A DNA stretch of 6,117 bases from Hyphomonadaceae bacterium (lineage in GTDB: Bacteria; Pseudomonadota; Alphaproteobacteria; Caulobacterales; Aquidulcibacteraceae). The notes beneath the pieces were generated by a model. It did not search any database, was not told where the DNA came from, and saw nothing but the letters and a program-made list of their open reading frames with translations. The stretch covers positions 1-6,117 of the forward strand of contig DPWD01000234.1 in assembly GCA_003526465.1 (NCBI GenBank), in the 5' to 3' direction. This document shows positions 1 through 5,217 of this stretch, piece after piece. How positions within the stretch are numbered: position 1 is the stretch's first letter; each line of letters opens with the position of its first letter. Position numbers and translations under genes: made by a program.

Positions 1-22
1 CCGGCGAGGACGCCGGCGGTCC
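1..22. repeat. Truncated REP-like palindromic repeat (right end of a copy cut by the window edge)
   Basis: A perfect 6-bp stem, CCGGCG (1-6) with CGCCGG (11-16) around the loop AGGA, is followed within one base by CGGTCC (17-22). The intact element at 3608-3679 ends the same way: a GC-rich hairpin with loop TGGA, running into CGGTCC. This suggests a second copy of the same family, with its left half outside the window. It starts 10 bases beyond the receptor stop codon, so it could also form a stem at the end of the receptor transcript. There is no T-tract, so classic intrinsic termination is not shown. Membership in the same family is inference. Confidence 0.5.
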
Positions 23-32
23 AAGACGCCCC

Positions 33-2312
33 TCAATTCATCCGCGCGCTCAGCGACACGCCCACCACGCGCGGCTCGTTTACGAAGGCGGTGTTGTTGT
101 TGAAGTCGATGCCGCCGATGACGTTCTCTTCGTCGGTGATGTTGCGCCCGAACACCGCCGCTTCCCAGCGCCCGTCGGCGCTGCGATAGCCGGCGCGCAG
201 GCCGCCTTCGAATTGACGGTCGGTCTGATATTCCACCGCATCGTAGAGGAAGATGTTGAACTCGCCGCGCACCATCCAGTCGGTCGCCGCGAACAAGGTC
301 GCTCCGCTTGAGAGCGGATGCTCGTAGCGCGCGGTGAAGTCGAAGATAAATTCCGGCGCCTGCGGGAACGGATTGCCGTCGATGAGGGCGTTGCCTGCGA
401 GATTGAGCGGATCACGCACGGTGCACTGACCCGAACCGCACGTTCCGACCGCGAGCGTGGCATCCTTGATCTCCGTGTGGTTATAGCTGAACGCGGAGGT
501 GAGCGTCAGCGCGTCGGTGACCGCCAGTTCGCCTTCGAGTTCGAAGCCATAGCCTTCGCCTTTGTCGGCGTTGATCAACTGGTTGAAATTGCCGAGCCCG
601 CCGATGGCGGAGAATTGCTGATCGGTGATCTCATAATAGAACACAGCGCCGTTGAGCCGCGCGCGGCGGTCGAACAGATCGGATTTGAAGCCGGCTTCAT
701 AGGATTGGATGGTTTCAGAGGTCGCCACGGATGGCGGATTGAAGAACGCCACGTCGCGGCCTTGTATGGTTGGCGCGCGGAAGCCGCTGGCGATGCGCGC
801 GTAGAGGTTCGCATCGTCGCTCATCGCGTAAACCGCGCTGAGGTCCCAGCTGACTTGCTCATCGGAAACGCTGACCGACACCGGCCCCGGCGTGATTACG
901 CCGCGGAGATCCTTTTCGTCATCGGTGTAGCGCACGCCGGCGGAAACGCTCAGCTGGTCGCTGACATCAAACCCCGCCTGACCGAACACAGCCCAAGATG
1001 TGTTGGTGTGGTTGAGGGTGGCCAGCGGCGGGAAACCCACGCCAACGGTGCTGACGGTAAGGTCGGAGTCGAAATAGAACACGCCCGCTTGCCAGTTGAA
1101 CGCGCCCTCGTCGCTGGCGAGGCGGATTTCCTGGGTGAATTGGGTGAGGTCGTCGATCGAGTCTTGGGTGTCGGATGCAAACAAAAGGCGGCCGGGATAA
1201 GTGACCGCATCGTCCACTGGCGGATCCGGGAACGGGAAGAAGCAATCCGTTGTCCCGGATGTCAATCCGGCCGGAACCGGAGAACCTAGCGGTTCGCACA
1301 CGCCGCCGTCGATGTCGCCGCGCGAGCGCCCGTCAAGCGTCTCGTAGGCGCTGATCGAGGTCAGGGTGAGACCGCCGACATCGAAGCTCAACGTCGCCGA
1401 ACCGCCGAACTGGTCGTATTCCTGCTCGTTGCCGCCGCCGCCGTCGTACCAGACCTTCTCGCGATCGAAATTGCTGTTGAGATCGTTCGAGCCGGTGCTG
1501 AGCACGTTGGCGCGAAAGAGCGTCGAGGTGCCTTCGTAGCTGCGCCCGTGCACGTTCAGCAGCGCGCTGAACGCATCGCTCGGCTCGATCAGCACTTGCA
1601 CGCGCCCGGCCAGATCCTCGTAGCTACCGAGTTCGGTATTGTTGAAGGAATTGTCGACCCAGTCGTCGCGGCGGCGGAAGCTGAGCGAGCCGCGCGCGGA
1701 AACGCCGTCGGCCATCGCCCCGCCAACCGCGCCATCGAGCACCGCGGTGCCGAAGCTGCCGTAACTGGCGCTTACATTGGCGTCGAACTCCTCGTTCGGG
1801 CGCACCGAGCGGAAGTGCACGATGCCGGCGGGAGTATTGCGGCCGTAGAGCGTGCCCTGCGGACCGCGCAGCACTTCGACCTGCTCGACATCGAAGATCG
1901 GGAACGATTTGAGCGCGACATTTTCCTGCACCACATCGTCGATCACCACCGAAACGGGCTGCGAGGCGGCGAGGTCGAAATCGGTGTTGCCGAGGCCGCG
2001 AATGTAGAAGCGCGGGGCGACGCGCCCGTTCGAGGATTCGACGTTCAAGCCAGGCGCACGCCCGGCGAGGGAAAGCACGTCGCCTCCCCCACTCAACAGA
2101 TCGGAAATTCGCTCAGCGGAAACGGCGGTGGCCGCGATCGGCACTTCCTGCAGATCTTCGCTACGCCGCTGGGCGACCACATAAATGGTGTCGATCTCGC
2201 CGTCGCCTTGCTGGGCCCCGGCCGGTTCTTGCGCCGAGGCCGGCGCGATCATTGCGCCCGCCAGCATCGCCAGCGCCGCGGTCGTGATCAAACGAGACTT
2301 GATATTCTTCAT
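33..2312 (-). CDS. TonB-dependent outer-membrane receptor, complete, 759 aa
   Basis: Outer-membrane active transporter that takes up a scarce substrate (siderophore, other iron complex, vitamin or glycan) using TonB-ExbBD energy; the substrate cannot be told from sequence. A signal peptide covers about residues 1-27, with cleavage expected after ASA. A TonB-box-like DTIYVVAQ lies at 41-48. The plug domain (about 55-175) carries the family hallmarks IRGLGNTD (104-111) and VEVLRGPQGTLYGRNTPAG (145-163). The rest is the beta-barrel, with SGFRAPTIQG (509-518) and FGRNITDEEN (721-730) typical of the family. Cysteine pairs C339/C357 and C625/C630 probably close surface loops. The protein ends SLSARMN, without the usual terminal aromatic residue. 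The frame stays open 74 codons upstream, but the ATG at 2312 is chosen because it gives a proper signal peptide and has GGAG 7 bases before it. No partner gene (hydrolase, FecI/FecR) adjoins it. Confidence 0.96.
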   Translation of the reverse strand: MKNIKSRLITTAALAMLAGAMIAPASAQEPAGAQQGDGEIDTIYVVAQRRSEDLQEVPIAATAVSAERISDLLSGGGDVLSLAGRAPGLNVESSNGRVAPRFYIRGLGNTDFDLAASQPVSVVIDDVVQENVALKSFPIFDVEQVEVLRGPQGTLYGRNTPAGIVHFRSVRPNEEFDANVSASYGSFGTAVLDGAVGGAMADGVSARGSLSFRRRDDWVDNSFNNTELGSYEDLAGRVQVLIEPSDAFSALLNVHGRSYEGTSTLFRANVLSTGSNDLNSNFDREKVWYDGGGGNEQEYDQFGGSATLSFDVGGLTLTSISAYETLDGRSRGDIDGGVCEPLGSPVPAGLTSGTTDCFFPFPDPPVDDAVTYPGRLLFASDTQDSIDDLTQFTQEIRLASDEGAFNWQAGVFYFDSDLTVSTVGVGFPPLATLNHTNTSWAVFGQAGFDVSDQLSVSAGVRYTDDEKDLRGVITPGPVSVSVSDEQVSWDLSAVYAMSDDANLYARIASGFRAPTIQGRDVAFFNPPSVATSETIQSYEAGFKSDLFDRRARLNGAVFYYEITDQQFSAIGGLGNFNQLINADKGEGYGFELEGELAVTDALTLTSAFSYNHTEIKDATLAVGTCGSGQCTVRDPLNLAGNALIDGNPFPQAPEFIFDFTARYEHPLSSGATLFAATDWMVRGEFNIFLYDAVEYQTDRQFEGGLRAGYRSADGRWEAAVFGRNITDEENVIGGIDFNNNTAFVNEPRVVGVSLSARMN

Positions 2313-2319
2313 GTCTTGG

Positions 2320-2328
2320 CTCCGCCCC
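2320..2328 (-). promoter_or_regulatory. Ribosome binding site of the TonB-dependent receptor
   Basis: On the minus strand GGGGCGGAG ends 7 bases before the ATG at 2312. It supports that start over the longer upstream-open frame. A small stem, CCGGC/GCCGG with a five-base loop (2327-2341), overlaps its upstream edge by two bases and could modulate access; that role is speculative. Confidence 0.7.
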
Positions 2329-2363
2329 GGCTTGAGGCCGGCTCGCTTTGTGTCAGTGGCGTG

Positions 2364-2390
2364 AACATACGGACGCGCGGCGCGGGTCAA
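2364..2390 (-). promoter_or_regulatory. Promoter candidate for the TonB-dependent receptor
   Basis: On the minus strand TTGACC (2390-2385) is followed after 15 bases by TATGTT (2369-2364). Read as the Caulobacter-type housekeeping promoter (roughly TTGACGS, 10-14 bases, GCTANAWC), it is TTGACCC, 13 bases, GTATGTTC. Transcription would start near 2357, giving a leader of about 45 bases. No Fur-box-like AT-rich palindrome overlaps it. The match is by eye. Confidence 0.5.
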
Positions 2391-2521
2391 TCCAGATTCC
2401 CCAAACTTGCACTTTTTGGCGTACCCCCGTGTCCCCCACACCGCAGGGCCTGCTCTCAATCCCTTGAGGCAAGCGCCAAAACGTTCCGCCGGCCGGCCCC
2501 CAAGGGTTGAATTCGTTTCGG

Positions 2522-2550
2522 TTGCGGGAATCATAAGTTCCCGCTATGTT
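2522..2550 (+). promoter_or_regulatory. Promoter candidate for rpoH (housekeeping sigma type)
   Basis: TTGCGG (2522-2527), 17 bases, TATGTT (2545-2550). In Caulobacter-type terms this is TTGCGGG, 14 bases, GCTATGTT. Its -10 hexamer is identical to that of the divergent receptor promoter candidate, and its -35 is identical to that of the vapBC promoter candidate. The predicted start near 2557 gives an rpoH leader of about 130 bases. The spacer is almost entirely filled by the inverted repeat at 2524-2544. Confidence 0.5.
2524..2544. promoter_or_regulatory. Perfect inverted repeat in the rpoH promoter spacer, candidate operator
   Basis: GCGGGAA (2524-2530) and TTCCCGC (2538-2544) are exact reverse complements around the 7-base centre TCATAAG. 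The repeat begins inside the -35 candidate and ends one base before the -10 candidate, as expected of a dimeric regulator's site. It does not match the CIRCE element (TTAGCACTC-N9-GAGTGCTAA). A terminator is less likely because no T-run follows and no gene reads into it from the left. Confidence 0.5.
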
Positions 2551-2580
2551 CTTGTCGTCTCGGGGCCGGTCAGGCGCAAG

Positions 2581-2600
2581 CTTGACGGAGCCCCTATATG
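2581..2600 (+). promoter_or_regulatory. Heat-shock-promoter-like element upstream of rpoH (degenerate)
   Basis: CTTGACGGAGCCCCTATATG contains a CTTGA element, like the -35 of sigma-32 promoters, and CCCCTATAT, like their -10 in alphaproteobacteria. Only about five bases separate them, where 13 or more are needed, so the two cannot work together as they stand. The -10-like half alone could be real with a weak -35 elsewhere. Known context: rpoH of Caulobacter crescentus has a sigma-32-dependent promoter besides a housekeeping one. Confidence 0.25.
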
Positions 2601-2676
2601 AGCACCCGGCGCCCACGAAACCGCCCCGGTTGTTTGTTCGTAGGAAGAACACTCGGGTCCACGCGCGGCGGCCGAT

Positions 2677-2685
2677 GAGGGGAAG
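2677..2685 (+). promoter_or_regulatory. Ribosome binding site of rpoH
   Basis: GAGGGGAAG ends 4 bases before the ATG at 2690. It decides that start against the in-frame ATG at 2675, which has no such purine run before it, and the open frame reaching back to 2546. Confidence 0.75.
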
Positions 2686-2689
2686 TATT

Positions 2690-3604
2690 ATGGCGTCCAC
2701 GGCGCTCACGATTGCGTTGTCGCCCGAACAGGGGCTGCAGCGTTATCTTTCGGAAATCCGCAAATTCCCAATGCTGGAGAAGCAGGAGGAATTCATGCTG
2801 GCCAAGAGCTGGCAGGAACACGGCGACACCCGCGCCGCGCATAAGCTGGTCACCTCGCACCTGCGGCTCGTGGCCAAGATCGCCATGGGCTATCGCGGCT
2901 ATGGCTTGCCGATCGGGGAAGTGATCTCCGAGGGCAATGTCGGGCTGATGCAGGCGGTGAAAAAATTCGACCCCGACAAGGGCTTCCGGCTCGCCACCTA
3001 CGCCATGTGGTGGATCCGCGCCTCGATCCAGGAATACATTCTGCGTTCGTGGTCGCTGGTGAAAATGGGCACCACCGCCGCGCAGAAGAAATTGTTCTTC
3101 AACCTGCGCCGCCTGAAGGGCGAAATGGCAGCACTGGAGGAAGGCGATCTCAAGCCGGACCAGGTCAAATCCATCGCGCATAAATTGGCGGTGACTGAAG
3201 AAGAAGTAACCTCGATGAACCGGCGCCTGTCGGGCGGCGGCGACGCCAGCTTGAACGCCCCGGTCGGCGGCGCTGGCGGCGAGGGCGAGAGCGAATGGAT
3301 GGACTGGCTAGCCGACGACAAGACCGTCGGCACCCAGGAGACCCGCCTCGCCGACAGCGAGGAATACGATCAGCGCATGGATCTGCTGCAAGCGGCGATG
3401 GCCGAACTGAACGACCGTGAACGCCACATCATCCGCGAGCGCCGCTTGAAGGACGAGCCGGCCACTTTGGAGGATTTGTCCAAGGAATACGGCGTCTCCC
3501 GCGAACGCGTGCGCCAGATCGAAGTGCGCGCCTTCGAGAAGCTTCAGAAAGCAATGGTGGCTCAGGCCGCCAAACGCGGCATGATGGCGGAGGCTGGGGC
3601 TTGA
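2690..3604 (+). CDS. rpoH: RNA polymerase heat-shock sigma factor RpoH (sigma-32), 304 aa
   Basis: Directs RNA polymerase to heat-shock promoters (chaperones, proteases). Region 1.2/2.1 covers about residues 12-75. Region 2.2-2.4, GEVISEGNVGLMQAVKKF followed by DPDKGFRLATYAMWWIRASI, covers about 76-121 and includes the core-binding and -10-recognition helices. The RpoH box QKKLFFNLRR (132-141), which separates RpoH from RpoD and other group 2/3 sigmas, is intact. Region 3 follows. Region 4.2, with the helix-turn-helix ATLEDLSKEYGVSRERVRQI (258-277), binds the -35. A Gly-rich stretch (182-200, GGGD to GGAGGEGE) links regions 3 and 4. Length is normal for the family. It stands alone, divergent from the receptor and convergent with vapC. 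Upstream are a housekeeping-type promoter candidate with a palindrome in its spacer and a degenerate heat-shock-like element, so transcriptional control is likely. Alternative group 2 sigma identity is excluded by the RpoH box. Confidence 0.97.
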   Translation: MASTALTIALSPEQGLQRYLSEIRKFPMLEKQEEFMLAKSWQEHGDTRAAHKLVTSHLRLVAKIAMGYRGYGLPIGEVISEGNVGLMQAVKKFDPDKGFRLATYAMWWIRASIQEYILRSWSLVKMGTTAAQKKLFFNLRRLKGEMAALEEGDLKPDQVKSIAHKLAVTEEEVTSMNRRLSGGGDASLNAPVGGAGGEGESEWMDWLADDKTVGTQETRLADSEEYDQRMDLLQAAMAELNDRERHIIRERRLKDEPATLEDLSKEYGVSRERVRQIEVRAFEKLQKAMVAQAAKRGMMAEAGA

Positions 3605-3607
3605 TTT

Positions 3608-3679
3608 GGACCGCGGGCCTCCAGGCCCGCATCGGCGATTGCGGGTAGTGGTGCTTGCGCGTCTGGAGACGCGCGGTCC
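3608..3679. repeat. 72-bp composite REP-like palindromic repeat between rpoH and vapC
   Basis: The outer ends GGACCGCG (3608-3615) and CGCGGTCC (3672-3679) are perfect inverted repeats. Inside, GCGGGCC/GGCCCGC (3613-3630, loop TCCA) and CGCGTC/GACGCG extended to GCGCGTCT/AGACGCGC (3657-3674, loop TGGA) form two perfect GC-rich hairpins. The outer and inner stems share three bases on each side, so the element can fold as two hairpins or as a closed three-way structure. The loops are reverse complements, making the element symmetric as a whole. It starts 3 bases after the rpoH stop and ends 6 bases before the vapC stop. It may end transcripts from both sides, although no T-tract is present. It resembles non-autonomous REP or MITE-type intergenic repeats; no target-site duplication is evident. 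Confidence 0.8.
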
Positions 3680-3685
3680 GGTTCC

Positions 3686-4072
3686 TCACCAAGCCAGCAA
3701 ATTCAGCCTCGGCACATCCATAAAATCTGCGCCGTTGCGCGTGACCAAAGTCGCGCGATGCACCAAGGCCTGTGCCGCGATCATGCGGTCGAGCAGTTTA
3801 CGTCGCGAATAGCCGGCGCTTGCGACAATGGACCCGTAAGTCTCCGCCGCCAGATCGTCGAACGCCAAGGTCGGGATCGCGCTCAGCATCGCATCCAGCC
3901 GCAAGCGCCGCACGGCGGCGTAAGCGGGATCGCGATAGACGCCGCCTTCGAGTTCAACGCGCGTGACGATCGACATGAGAATTGCGCCTTGAAGCGCTGC
4001 AACCTTCTCCGTCACGACCGGTTCGCCATCGCGCAAGCCAATCGCGACATTGGTGTCGAGCAGGAACGCCAC
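3686..4072 (-). CDS. vapC: VapC-type PIN-domain ribonuclease toxin, 128 aa
   Basis: Toxin of a type II toxin-antitoxin pair: a Mg-dependent endoribonuclease that in studied members cuts tRNA or rRNA, and is held inactive by VapB. The whole protein is one PIN domain of usual length. The acidic catalytic set is visible: D6 in LLDTNV, E40 in SIVTRVELEGG, D95 in LLDRMIAAQAL and D116 in TRNGADF. It therefore looks active. The start is GTG at 4072, since the LLDTNV motif must lie near the N-terminus and the preceding gene's stop is at 4076-4078. Only 3 bases separate the genes, so translation is probably coupled. It runs convergent to rpoH, with the palindromic repeat between the two stops. The RNA target cannot be read from sequence. 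Confidence 0.93.
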   Translation of the reverse strand: MAFLLDTNVAIGLRDGEPVVTEKVAALQGAILMSIVTRVELEGGVYRDPAYAAVRRLRLDAMLSAIPTLAFDDLAAETYGSIVASAGYSRRKLLDRMIAAQALVHRATLVTRNGADFMDVPRLNLLAW

Positions 4073-4075
4073 GCG

Positions 4076-4315
4076 CTACAGCCCCGCGCGCTCGGGCAGC
4101 TCCTCTGCGTCGCGCACTTCAATGGATGGCGGCGCCGGCAATTCACGTAAACGCGCAATCATCTCGGGGATGGAGGCGGCGGCGGGGTAGAGTGTTAGCA
4201 CGTCGCCAGAGCGGACGATGACAAGCTCCACGTCGGGGCCGAAGGCGAGGTCCTTGGGCAGACGCACGGCCTCGGAATTGCCGCTTCGGAACGTGCGGGT
4301 CTTGGCGATAGTCAT
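4076..4315 (-). CDS. vapB: VapB-type antitoxin, AbrB/SpoVT-like fold, 79 aa
   Basis: Antitoxin that binds and blocks VapC and represses its own operon. The N-terminal half (about residues 3-45) is the swapped-hairpin AbrB/MazE-like DNA-binding domain; FRSGNSEAVRLPKDLAF (9-25) is the family signature of the VapB/VagC group. The C-terminal half, with IPEMIARLRELP (49-60) and a tail ending EELPERAGL, is the expected toxin-wrapping segment. The ATG at 4315 has GAGG (4327-4324) 8 bases upstream. The frame runs on upstream, but over the operator and into the yip1 region, so it is not used. It is first in the operon and immediately precedes vapC, the standard order. Regulation is expected through the palindrome at 4332-4353. 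Confidence 0.93.
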   Translation of the reverse strand: MTIAKTRTFRSGNSEAVRLPKDLAFGPDVELVIVRSGDVLTLYPAAASIPEMIARLRELPAPPSIEVRDAEELPERAGL

Positions 4316-4331
4316 GGTATCGGCCTCAAGA

Positions 4332-4353
4332 TAGTATATACTAGTATATACTA
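4332..4353. promoter_or_regulatory. vapBC operator: tandem 10-bp palindromes forming one 22-bp palindrome
   Basis: Two back-to-back copies of AGTATATACT (4333-4342 and 4343-4352), each itself a perfect palindrome, flanked by T and A, make a fully symmetric 22-bp site. It is an AT-rich island in GC-rich DNA and lies directly upstream of vapB, over the predicted -10. VapB and VapBC complexes are known to bind inverted repeats in their own promoters, so autorepression is the obvious role. Two symmetric half-units could seat two VapB dimers or one VapBC octamer; that stoichiometry is inference. Confidence 0.8.
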
Positions 4354-4371
4354 GGTCTCCCAGCTCCGCAA
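4343..4371 (-). promoter_or_regulatory. vapBC promoter candidate
   Basis: On the minus strand TTGCGG (4371-4366), 17 bases, TATACT (4348-4343). The -10 is part of the upstream palindrome unit, and the start site would fall in the second unit, leaving a leader of about 20 bases before vapB. Bound repressor would directly cover the -10. A second TATACT (4338-4333) has no good -35 at the right distance. Confidence 0.6.
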
Positions 4372-4389
4372 GCCCCCGGCTTCGTCGCG

Positions 4390-5022
4390 CTAAATCACCG
4401 TCGCGCACCCCGCCACCGACATCTGGATCACAAACGTGACGATCGCGGCGATCGTCACCGTGCCGGTAAAGGCTAAGGCGCGGTCTTCGGGCGTGCGCAT
4501 TAGTATCGGCAGGCCGCGATAGATCAGGAACACCATCCAGCCCAAAGCCAGCACCGGTATCCAAATTAAGGGCGGCCAGATCAGCAGCAGCGTCGAAACG
4601 AAAAATGGCGTCAGCGAATAGGCCGCGAGCTTCTGCGCGCCGAGGTCGTCGCGCACGGAGTCGAAATTTTCCGCCGTCGCGTTGATGACGATGCCCAGCA
4701 AATAAACCATCGCCACACCCACGAGCCAAGCGACCACCGCGCCGATAAAATTGCCGCCGAGGTCAGCCAGCCCCGCTCTACCCCAGAGAAGCGAGCCGAT
4801 CAGGCTGGCGAGCGGCGGGATCGCCGCCAGCGGCGCGACGTAGCCGATCAGGATATTGGGGATCGTGGTCTCTTCAGCCCTGATCTGCTCCCATTCGGCC
4901 TTCGGGTTCGACACCAGCCCCCAGGCGCGCGACAGGATGAATTCCGACTTGTGGAACGCCTCCTTGGCCCGCGCGCGGGCGTTCTCGATGCTGAAGCGCT
5001 TGCCTTCTTGTTCGGCCGACAT
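4390..5022 (-). CDS. Yip1-family integral membrane protein, 210 aa
   Basis: A polytopic inner-membrane protein with Yip1-domain character (bacterial branch of unknown function). A charged cytoplasmic N-terminus (1-28) leads to the helix around SRAWGLVSNPKAEWEQI (31-47), a typical Yip1-family entry motif. About five hydrophobic segments follow: 55-80, 92-115, 136-152, 153-170 and 184-205. The LPILMRTPEDRAL segment (171-183) between the last two is also characteristic. The ATG at 5022 has GGGAG (5033-5029) 6 bases upstream. It lies downstream of purA on the same strand with a 193-base gap, and upstream of vapBC with 74 bases holding the vapBC promoter. No enzymatic residues are evident, and I infer no specific function. 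The family assignment is by motif and helix pattern, not a profile search. Confidence 0.85.
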   Translation of the reverse strand: MSAEQEGKRFSIENARARAKEAFHKSEFILSRAWGLVSNPKAEWEQIRAEETTIPNILIGYVAPLAAIPPLASLIGSLLWGRAGLADLGGNFIGAVVAWLVGVAMVYLLGIVINATAENFDSVRDDLGAQKLAAYSLTPFFVSTLLLIWPPLIWIPVLALGWMVFLIYRGLPILMRTPEDRALAFTGTVTIAAIVTFVIQMSVAGCATVI

Positions 5023-5043
5023 CGGTTTCTCCCTGGACCCACC

Positions 5044-5217
5044 CTAGCGCCTCCGATCCGCCGGCGCCATGCCTTGTCCCACGCCGGCGCACCCCTCTCC
5101 ATCGCCCGCCTGATACGAGAGCGCATCCGCCATCTCCGCGTTCAGCTTGGCAGTATGGCAATCGATCGCCGTCGCCTCGCGTGCCGCCTCTCCGGAGCGC
5201 GGAGGAAAGCAAGCCTC
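5044..5217 (-). other. Purine gap between purA and the Yip1 gene, with a coding-like open frame
   Basis: The space between the purA stop and the Yip1 gene carries no gene I can support. One minus-strand frame stays open for 57 codons to a TAG at 5046-5044 and reads like protein (for example AREATAIDCHTAKLNAEMAD), but the only ATG (5133) would give just 29 residues and has GGAG directly against it, too close for normal initiation. It may be a short remnant of a lost gene or simply a lucky open frame in GC-rich DNA. No promoter for the Yip1 gene and no clear purA terminator is visible. Confidence 0.3.

Larger units (their letters stand above)
2313..2689. other. Divergent intergenic control region, receptor / rpoH (377 bases)
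   Basis: No gene is supported here. The receptor frame stays open to 2534 and the rpoH frame from 2546, but these extensions lack signal-peptide or sigma-factor homology and lie upstream of better starts. The region holds a minus-strand promoter candidate at 2364-2390, a plus-strand promoter candidate at 2522-2550 with a perfect inverted repeat in its spacer, a heat-shock-like element at 2581-2600, and the rpoH ribosome binding site. The central part (about 2400-2500) is C-rich with no clear signal. Confidence 0.75.

Noticed and set aside
318..1289. Long plus-strand open frame (323 codons) antisense to the receptor
   Set aside because: It lies wholly opposite a clear receptor gene, has no recognisable domain, and has the residue pattern of a GC-rich antisense shadow.
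2414..2481. Inverted repeat TTTTGGCG / CGCCAAAA with 52 bases between the arms
   Set aside because: An 8-bp pair at this distance is expected by chance at appreciable frequency in a region this size, and its position fits no promoter.
1548..2510. Long plus-strand open frame (320 codons) antisense to the receptor plug domain
   Set aside because: Same reason; rich in Arg, His and Ala, with no motif or credible start.
2594..3333. Minus-strand open frames opposite rpoH
   Set aside because: Shadows of the RpoH coding sequence, with no domain signal.
4370..4382. Short stem AAGCC-CCC-GGCTT after the Yip1 gene as a terminator
   Set aside because: Only 5 bp, no T-tract in the minus-strand direction, and it overlaps the vapBC -35 candidate.
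4076..4729. 217-codon extension of the vapB frame upstream through the Yip1 gene
   Set aside because: The extra part overlaps the Yip1-family gene in another frame and crosses the operator; VapB proteins of about 79 aa start at the ATG at 4315.
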